Source: Chloroflexota bacterium (lineage in GTDB: Bacteria > Chloroflexota > Anaerolineae > Anaerolineales > Anaerolineaceae). Taken from it: 10,691 bases of DNA. Where the stretch lies: the NCBI GenBank assembly GCA_021796375.1, contig JAJYJF010000035.1:1-10691 (forward strand), written 5' to 3'. The position numbers and the translations under genes were made by a program. Positions 7,164-10,691 of this stretch are shown one piece after another (position 1 is the stretch's first letter; every line of letters starts with the position of its first letter). The notes beneath the pieces are model-generated. The model did no database searches. It was given only the letters and a program-made list of their open reading frames with translations, and had not been told where the DNA came from.

Positions 7164-7817
7164 CTAGGCCGGCGTCTCCGCGGAACCTTCCGGCTGGGGG
7201 CTCGCAGGGGCGTGAGTGTATTCGAAGATCTGGTCGTAACGGCGCGGATCCATCAGGTCAGGGCCAAGCACCGGAACGGGAATGGGTTCGATCGGCGCTT
7301 TCTGATACCAGCGCACCCCACTCAGGCTTTCGCGGTCGATCTTCTTCTGCAGGGTGATGAGCCCGTGCAGGAGCGCCTGCGGGGTGGGCGGGCAGCCGGG
7401 GATGTAGACGTCGACGGGGACGAATTTATCCACCCCCGAAACAACGTTATACCCTTCTTTAAACGGGCCGCCTCCGGAAGCGCATGCCCCCATGGCGATC
7501 ACGTATTTTGGCTCCGGCATCTGGTTGTACAGCCGCACAATCTGCGGGACCATCTTTTTGGTCACGGTGCCGGAGACGATCATCACGTCCGACTGGCGCG
7601 GGCTGGGCCGCATAACCTCCATCCCGAAGCGGGAGAAGTCGTACCGGCTGGCGGCCGTGCAGATCATCTCGATCGCGCAGCAGGCCAGCCCAAACATCAT
7701 GGGCCATAATGAATTCCGCCGGCTCCAGTTGTAGATCTTATCCAGCCGGGTGATGGTGACGTGGCTTTGCATTTCCGGGGGAACATCGTATCCTGGGCTG
7801 CTCAACTCATCGCTCAT
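7164..7817 (-). CDS. nuoB: NADH-quinone oxidoreductase subunit B (N2 cluster subunit)
   Basis: This 217-aa subunit holds cluster N2, the last electron carrier before quinone. The ligands are all visible: the tandem pair in [10 protein letters not shown] (C46, C47), C112 in MGACASGG and C142 in [25 protein letters not shown] and [18 protein letters not shown] are standard NuoB blocks. Residues ~175-217 form a longer, proline-rich tail than in minimal NuoB proteins. It is the first gene of the minus-strand operon. The ATG at 7817 has AAAGGAGAG upstream, but at a rather long spacing (11 nt from AGGAG). An upstream out-of-frame ATG sits closer to the same site (see the 5-codon mini-ORF). nuoA is not adjacent upstream; a divergent regulator gene occupies that side. 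Confidence 0.95.
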   Translation of the reverse strand: MSDELSSPGYDVPPEMQSHVTITRLDKIYNWSRRNSLWPMMFGLACCAIEMICTAASRYDFSRFGMEVMRPSPRQSDVMIVSGTVTKKMVPQIVRLYNQMPEPKYVIAMGACASGGGPFKEGYNVVSGVDKFVPVDVYIPGCPPTPQALLHGLITLQKKIDRESLSGVRWYQKAPIEPIPVPVLGPDLMDPRRYDQIFEYTHAPASPQPEGSAETPA

Positions 7818-7824
7818 GATCCAT
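7807..7824 (-). other. Possible 5-codon leader ORF overlapping the nuoB start
   Basis: ATGGATCATGAGCGATGA encodes MDHER and a stop. It shares the AAAGGAGAG Shine-Dalgarno (7835-7827) with nuoB, at about 4 nt spacing compared with 11 nt for nuoB. Its stop lies inside nuoB codons 3-4. Ribosomes could start here and re-initiate at nuoB, or it may be chance. Confidence 0.25.
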
Positions 7825-7837
7825 AACTCTCCTTTGA

Positions 7838-7853
7838 TCCGGATTTTTCCGGA
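7838..7853 (-). promoter_or_regulatory. Hairpin in the nuoB 5' untranslated region
   Basis: TCCGGA, AAAA, TCCGGA on the minus strand forms a 6-bp stem with a 4-nt loop. It ends two bases before the Shine-Dalgarno of nuoB and lies inside the predicted ~43-nt leader. Each half is itself a palindrome, so the element is at once a direct and an inverted repeat. It might protect the 5' end or tune ribosome access. There is no following U-run, so it is not an intrinsic terminator. Confidence 0.45.
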
Positions 7854-7867
7854 CGTCTAACACCGGT

Positions 7868-7896
7868 ATTCTATCATCCTCACCACCCCCTGTCCA
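7868..7896 (-). promoter_or_regulatory. Sigma-70-type promoter of the nuoB operon
   Basis: On the minus strand, the -35 TGGACA (7896-7891, one mismatch to TTGACA) is separated by exactly 17 bp from the -10 TAGAAT (7873-7868, one mismatch to TATAAT). A TGA directly before the -10 makes it an extended -10 (TGATAGAAT). Transcription should start near 7861, giving a leader of about 43 nt before nuoB. This is the best promoter in the window, and it sits just ahead of nine co-directional, tightly packed genes. Confidence 0.75.
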
Positions 7897-7910
7897 GTGC
7901 ATCTTAAAAC

Positions 7911-7923
7911 AAAAGAATCTTTT
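7911..7923. promoter_or_regulatory. Perfect 13-bp palindrome, candidate operator between divergent promoters
   Basis: AAAAGA-A-TCTTTT is a perfect 6+1+6 inverted repeat. It lies 14 bp upstream of the nuo operon -35 and 12 bp upstream of the regulator gene's -10, where the regulator's own -35 would be expected. A bound dimeric winged-helix protein could affect both promoters. No experimental site is known to me for this regulator; the assignment rests on symmetry and position. Confidence 0.45.
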
Positions 7924-7935
7924 CTTTATTCGGCG

Positions 7936-7941
7936 TATAAT
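7936..7941 (+). promoter_or_regulatory. -10 element of the divergent regulator gene; leaderless start likely
   Basis: A perfect TATAAT ends 9 nt before the regulator ATG, so transcription should begin at or within a few bases of the start codon. No Shine-Dalgarno is present in the intervening TCATTAAAGC-type sequence, which agrees with a leaderless mRNA. No good -35 is found at 16-18 bp spacing (AAGAAT-like only), so activity may depend on an activator or be weak. Confidence 0.6.
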
Positions 7942-7950
7942 CATTAAAGC

Positions 7951-8547
7951 ATGGCCAACCTCCCGGAAATGATCTGCGAATATCTGCAGCAGCACGAAGC
8001 CGCCACGGCCCTGGAGCTCAGCCAGGCGCTGGAATGCACCCCCGCGAATATCCGCCACCACCTGGCCCGGCTGCGGCGGGCCGGCAAGATCGAGCTGGCC
8101 GGGCAGCAACCGGCTGCGAAAAGCCAGGGCCGCCCGCTTCACTACTACGTTCTGGGACCCGCAGCCCAGGAGCAAAACCTGGCCGGCCTGGCGTCGGCGC
8201 TGATCGAAGAACTTCTGGATGGCGCCCCGGCGGACGAAGCCAGCCGCCGGCTGGCAGGCGCAGCCCGCCGCCTGGCGGGCTCCCCCGCCCCGCAGGAGAT
8301 GCATGTCGCCCGCCGGCTCAACACCGCTGTCCACCGCCTGAAGGATCTCCACTACAACCCCCGCTGGGAGGCGCGCGCCGACGGCCCCAGGCTGATCCTG
8401 GTTCACTGCCCCTACGCCGCCCTGCTGCCCGGCTACACGCAGGCGCTCTGCCAGTTCGACCGCTGCCTGCTGGAAGCCCTGCTCAGCAGGCCGGTGCACC
8501 AGCTGACCCGGCCGGGCCTCCCCCCTTGCGAATTTTCGATCCGTTGA
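7951..8547 (+). CDS. SufR/COG2345-like winged-helix transcriptional regulator with C-terminal Cys cluster
   Basis: The 198-aa protein has an N-terminal winged helix-turn-helix (~1-70): AATALELSQALECTPANIRHHLARLRRAGKIEL, quoted here as AATALELSQALECTP plus NIRHHLARLRRAGKIEL, followed by a wing GRPLHYYVLGP. The C-terminal part carries HCPYAALLPGY (C153), then C167 and C172 in ALCQFDRC, and C193 in PPCEFSIR. This HCP...C...C...C pattern is that of SufR-type and related ArsR-like regulators, in which cysteines bind an Fe-S cluster that controls DNA binding. Spacing (x13, x4, x20) differs in detail from cyanobacterial SufR, so the cluster is predicted, not established. It is divergent from the nuo-mrp-ricT operon, 133 bp apart, and is the obvious candidate to control it. 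Its stop codon is one base from the stop of the convergent membrane-protein gene. A non-Fe-S, zinc- or thiol-sensing role is the main alternative. Confidence 0.85.
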   Translation: MANLPEMICEYLQQHEAATALELSQALECTPANIRHHLARLRRAGKIELAGQQPAAKSQGRPLHYYVLGPAAQEQNLAGLASALIEELLDGAPADEASRRLAGAARRLAGSPAPQEMHVARRLNTAVHRLKDLHYNPRWEARADGPRLILVHCPYAALLPGYTQALCQFDRCLLEALLSRPVHQLTRPGLPPCEFSIR

Positions 8548-8548
8548 G

Positions 8549-9451
8549 CTAGCCCGCCGCGCCGTTTTCCCCATCCGGGTCATGGCTGGAAACCGCCAGG
8601 GGCTCCGCCGCGGAAGCAGCCTGGCCGGAGCGTTTGCCCGGCGCCAGCATCTCAGCCCCCTGCAGGGCCAGCCCGACCTGGGCAGCCGCCAGCCAGAGGA
8701 AAAACAGGGTCGCCGCCCATTTCACAGCCTGGATGATCCCCGGGGCATTCTTCCTGGCCGCGGCCGCATCCGCTTGGAGCTCGCTCACCAGCGCCTGGTA
8801 GCGGCGGACGACATCCTGAGCCTGGGCCGCGCTGGCATCCATCCGCCGGATATCCCCCGACAGGCCGTCCACCCGATCGTGGATCTGCTGCAGATTGTCC
8901 GCCGATGCGTTCAAATCCCCGCTGAGCGCGGTCAGGGATGCCGGCAGCCCATCCAGGCTTTTCGAAACCTGTTCGATGCTCCCGCTCAGCGAGCCGGTGG
9001 AGCTGTAGCGTTTTCCCAACAGCGGGAGGGAGTTGATCAGCCCGAGGGTGTCATCCACAAACTGGGCGCTGGCCCTCGCGGAGGCCAGGGAGGATTGCGT
9101 CTTGCTGATGATACTGGTCATATTATCGCCGACCAGGCTCGCCGTGGAATGGACCATGGGGACCGTCTGATCCAGCGAGGTACCGATCTCCGCCGCGGTG
9201 GATTCCATGAGCTGGATAGACTGGCGGGATTGATCCAGCGAGGAGCTGATCAGCGACAGCCCGGATTGGGTCGTGTCCAGCGAGCGAGCGGCCAGGTCCA
9301 TCAGCCCGCTGGCGCCTGCCGCAGCCCGGGGGGCTTCCACCCAAACCAGCACCAACCCGCCTGCGGAAAGGAGCGTCCCGAGGAGGGCTCCGGCCAGCAG
9401 CACCATGCCGGTGATGCGCCTCCAGGTCGAATTTAATCTCAATTTTTCCAA
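8549..9451 (-). CDS. Membrane protein with two TM segments flanking a coiled-coil-like extracytoplasmic domain, unknown function
   Basis: From the TTG at 9451 the product is 300 aa. A TTG is chosen because GGGGAGG stands about 5 nt upstream; the open frame runs on to 9514, but that extra part is Arg/Glu/Gly-rich and unconvincing. Topology read from sequence: a short basic N-terminus (KLRLNSTWRR), TM1 ~13-38 (ITGMVLLAGALLGTLLSAGG...), a ~200-residue Ser/Leu/Gln/Asp-rich helical region, TM2 ~242-265 (AVKWAATLFFLWLAAAQVGL), and a ~35-residue polar tail. The middle region has heptad-like repeats (SLDQSRQSIQLMES, SLDQTVPMVHSTASLV, SLDGLPASLTALSGDLNAS) that recall methyl-accepting or YhgE-like ectodomains. 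There is no cytoplasmic signalling hairpin, HAMP or enzyme domain. I do not recognise the family. It converges on the regulator gene with a single base between stops. Confidence 0.8.
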   Translation of the reverse strand: MEKLRLNSTWRRITGMVLLAGALLGTLLSAGGLVLVWVEAPRAAAGASGLMDLAARSLDTTQSGLSLISSSLDQSRQSIQLMESTAAEIGTSLDQTVPMVHSTASLVGDNMTSIISKTQSSLASARASAQFVDDTLGLINSLPLLGKRYSSTGSLSGSIEQVSKSLDGLPASLTALSGDLNASADNLQQIHDRVDGLSGDIRRMDASAAQAQDVVRRYQALVSELQADAAAARKNAPGIIQAVKWAATLFFLWLAAAQVGLALQGAEMLAPGKRSGQAASAAEPLAVSSHDPDGENGAAG

Positions 9452-9547
9452 ACTACCCTCCCCACCCTGCTCCTCCTCCCGGCGCCCCCATTCACACCCC
9501 CTGACGCTTCCCAAAGGGGAGACCGGACGATTTGCTCCTGGTTATTA

Positions 9548-9553
9548 ATTATA
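9548..9553 (-). promoter_or_regulatory. Putative -10 (TATAAT) for the two-TM membrane protein gene
   Basis: A perfect TATAAT on the minus strand, about 97 bp upstream of the TTG start, predicts a leader of roughly 90 nt. The hexamer 17 bp further upstream (CGCAAG) does not resemble a -35, so the promoter is uncertain. Confidence 0.4.
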
Positions 9554-9564
9554 GAGGCAAAGAC

Positions 9565-9588
9565 GGAAGCCTTGCGGATGCGGCTTCC
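9565..9588. repeat. Inverted repeat, 7-bp arms, in the divergent spacer
   Basis: GGAAGCC (9565-9571) and GGCTTCC (9582-9588) are perfect complements separated by 10 bp. The element covers the position expected for the -35 of the minus-strand gene, so it could be an operator. There is no U-run on either side to make it a terminator. Confidence 0.4.
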
Positions 9589-9698
9589 CGCCAGAACCAT
9601 CGGCGGCCCGCCGCTTTGCGATATTGAAAGGGCCTTGAATGGAGGCGGGTTTTATGTGAAAATAGCCTTGGAGAATTTTAGATACTCTCCCGGTGGGG

Positions 9699-10691
9699 AT
9701 GAAGAAGTTTCAGGCGGGGAGAATGCAGAGTCTTCGTGGCACCCTGCAAACCATATGCCTTCTGGCATTTTGTTTTTTATTTCCAGCGTCGATGGCTCCG
9801 ATGGCGCCGGTGATGCTGTCGCGGTCCGGCCCCCGGACGGTGAATGCAGCCAGTCTCGAGACCTGGGATGACCCGGCTCCCCTATCAGCCCCAAACCCCT
9901 CCTTTCTTCGTAAAACTCCAACACCCGCACTTCCAGCCGCCACGCCCGCGCCGGCTTTAGCCCGCCCGCGGCTTACCCCGGCGCCGGGGACCCGGGCTCC
10001 GGGCTCAGGCCAGGTCCCGGACGCCGTCCAACCCAGTGCCCCTCTGGGAGCCGCGGTGTCGCACCTGCTGAATCTCTGCCAGGACATGGCCCTCCCGCGC
10101 TGCCTGGGCCAGCCGGGTATCGACCTCCCTCCCGCCCCAGCCGGTTATACCTGGGTCCGCCTGGAGGGGCGGTTCTCTTTTTCCGCCTACGCGCACCCCA
10201 GCGAAAACATCTTCATGGGAGATCTGGTCGATATCCCCGGCATCCAGGGCTTGAAGGCGAAAGATGGCTTTTTGTTCGGTGTGGATGGGATTGGAATGCA
10301 GGGGGGCGGTTATATCTGGCGGCTGAACAACAACCGCAAGCTGAAACCGATCTACATCCGCTACATCGCAGGCGAGTGGAAGCTGGGCGACCAGAAGGTC
10401 GTCGTCAGCGACCAGTGGCGCTACGGGGATACGGGCAGCTCGGTCGATCCGGCGAGCATCGAAAACATTCGCCTCGCGGATGCCCGGTTCGCGATCGATA
10501 CCCCACCCAACCTAACCCCATATTCCTCGGTTGCCGCTTCGCCGCGCTTCCCGCTCGGGACAAAGCTCTTCGTCCCCGGCCTGTTCCAATACGGCGGCCT
10601 CTTCGAGGTGAAAGATTATGGGGGCGCTTTTGGACCTGACAGCCAGCGATTTGATGTCTATGTTGGGGAAGAGATGTCCGCCGCCTGTTTT
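9699..10691 (+). CDS. Secreted 3D-domain (cell-wall-active, double-psi beta-barrel) protein, partial at right edge
   Basis: The frame is open from 9666 to the right edge. The start at 9699 gives MKKFQAGRMQSLRG and then a hydrophobic core TICLLAFCFLFPASMA, a clear Sec signal peptide; an in-frame ATG at 9723 is the alternative (numbering below counts from it). After a long Pro/Ala/Thr linker (~50-140) comes a folded region from ~143. It contains RFSFSAYAHP, GVDGIGMQGGGYIW (187-199) and the 3D-domain block FPLGTKLFVPG (276-286), FEVKDYGGAF (294-303) and QRFDVYVG (308-315). Conserved aspartates D298 and D311 are present. The first 'VxDP' aspartate before PLGT is replaced by serine (VAASPRF). 3D domains occur in wall hydrolases of the MltA/YocH/Rpf-like type, outside the membrane. 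No sign of other catalytic domains is seen before the cut. Confidence 0.85.
   Translation, partial: MKKFQAGRMQSLRGTLQTICLLAFCFLFPASMAPMAPVMLSRSGPRTVNAASLETWDDPAPLSAPNPSFLRKTPTPALPAATPAPALARPRLTPAPGTRAPGSGQVPDAVQPSAPLGAAVSHLLNLCQDMALPRCLGQPGIDLPPAPAGYTWVRLEGRFSFSAYAHPSENIFMGDLVDIPGIQGLKAKDGFLFGVDGIGMQGGGYIWRLNNNRKLKPIYIRYIAGEWKLGDQKVVVSDQWRYGDTGSSVDPASIENIRLADARFAIDTPPNLTPYSSVAASPRFPLGTKLFVPGLFQYGGLFEVKDYGGAFGPDSQRFDVYVGEEMSAACF

Larger units (their letters stand above)
9452..9698. other. Divergent intergenic region between the membrane protein and the 3D-domain protein genes
   Basis: About 250 bp without a credible gene. It holds the Shine-Dalgarno and putative -10 of the minus-strand membrane-protein gene, a 7-bp inverted repeat at 9565-9588 and a G+C-rich palindrome at 9601-9613. 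On the plus strand, TTGAAT (9635-9640) lies 17 bp before GAAAAT (9658-9663), which has a TG one base ahead of it. That is only a weak promoter candidate for the 3D-domain gene. Confidence 0.6.

Noticed and set aside
5406..7817. NuoB/NuoD as group 4 [NiFe] hydrogenase subunits
   Set aside because: The large subunit lacks both Ni-binding CxxC pairs, ends in GEVDR, and has the quinone-site His and Tyr, so complex I is the correct call.
7807..8583. Minus-strand frame of 258 codons covering the regulator gene and the promoter region
   Set aside because: It overlaps the nuo promoter, leader and nuoB start, and is antisense to the motif-supported SufR-like regulator.
8582..9436. Plus-strand frame of 284 codons antisense to the membrane protein
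   Set aside because: The minus strand gives two clean TM segments and heptad repeats with a good Shine-Dalgarno; the plus frame is low-complexity Arg/Gln/Gly sequence.
9601..9613. CGGCGG-C-CCGCCG palindrome
   Set aside because: Simple G+C-rich symmetry with a one-base centre, likely by chance in this composition, and no promoter element aligned to it.
9652..10196. Minus-strand frames in the 9.65-10.2 kb stretch
   Set aside because: The plus strand encodes a signal peptide and a 3D domain continuously to the edge; the minus frames have no motifs.

Overview
The window is about 60-65% G+C, densely packed and entirely bacterial in style: genes overlap or nearly touch, TTG starts are paired with strong Shine-Dalgarno sequences, and promoters are sigma-70-like. 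The gene content is a NuoC-NuoD fusion, a NuoD of the 'HRNHEKIGE' type, an Mrp ATPase without its C-terminal CxxC, a PIG-L deacetylase and a 3D-domain wall protein. This fits an anaerobic Chloroflexota (Anaerolineae-like) genome best, but that placement is an inference from protein flavour and not a marker-gene result.

Layout. Positions 7817 down to 1 (minus strand) form one tight nine-gene unit. In transcription order it holds nuoB, a fused nuoCD, nuoI, a 107-aa four-cysteine protein, an Mrp/ApbC P-loop ATPase, a RicT/YaaT-type PSP1 protein, a PIG-L deacetylase, an M20D amidohydrolase and a BtuF-like binding protein cut by the left edge. A well-formed promoter (-35 TGGACA, 17-bp spacer, extended -10 TGATAGAAT) lies just upstream of nuoB. 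Divergent from it on the plus strand (7951-8547) is a winged-helix regulator with a C-terminal four-Cys cluster of the SufR/COG2345 kind. It has a perfect TATAAT 9 nt before its ATG, so its mRNA is probably leaderless. The 133-bp spacer between the two carries a perfect 6+1+6 palindrome that could be the operator.

Right part. A two-transmembrane, coiled-coil-like membrane protein of unknown family (9451-8549, minus) converges on the regulator, with a single base between the two stop codons. Divergent from it, and cut by the right edge, is a secreted 3D-domain (double-psi beta-barrel, cell-wall-active type) protein with a long Pro/Ala linker.

How the genes may work together. NuoB, NuoC, NuoD and NuoI are exactly the quinone-module (Q-module) subunits of complex I. 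Three of the next genes relate to Fe-S chemistry: the four-Cys protein, Mrp (family relative of the complex I assembly factor NUBPL/Ind1) and RicT. The divergent regulator has the features of an Fe-S sensor. The main hypothesis is therefore a self-contained complex I Q-module operon with its own Fe-S maturation genes under Fe-S-responsive control. The last three genes (PIG-L, M20D, BtuF-like) look like co-transcribed metabolic genes without an obvious link to that theme. No RNA genes, mobile elements, CRISPR arrays or convincing intrinsic terminators were seen.
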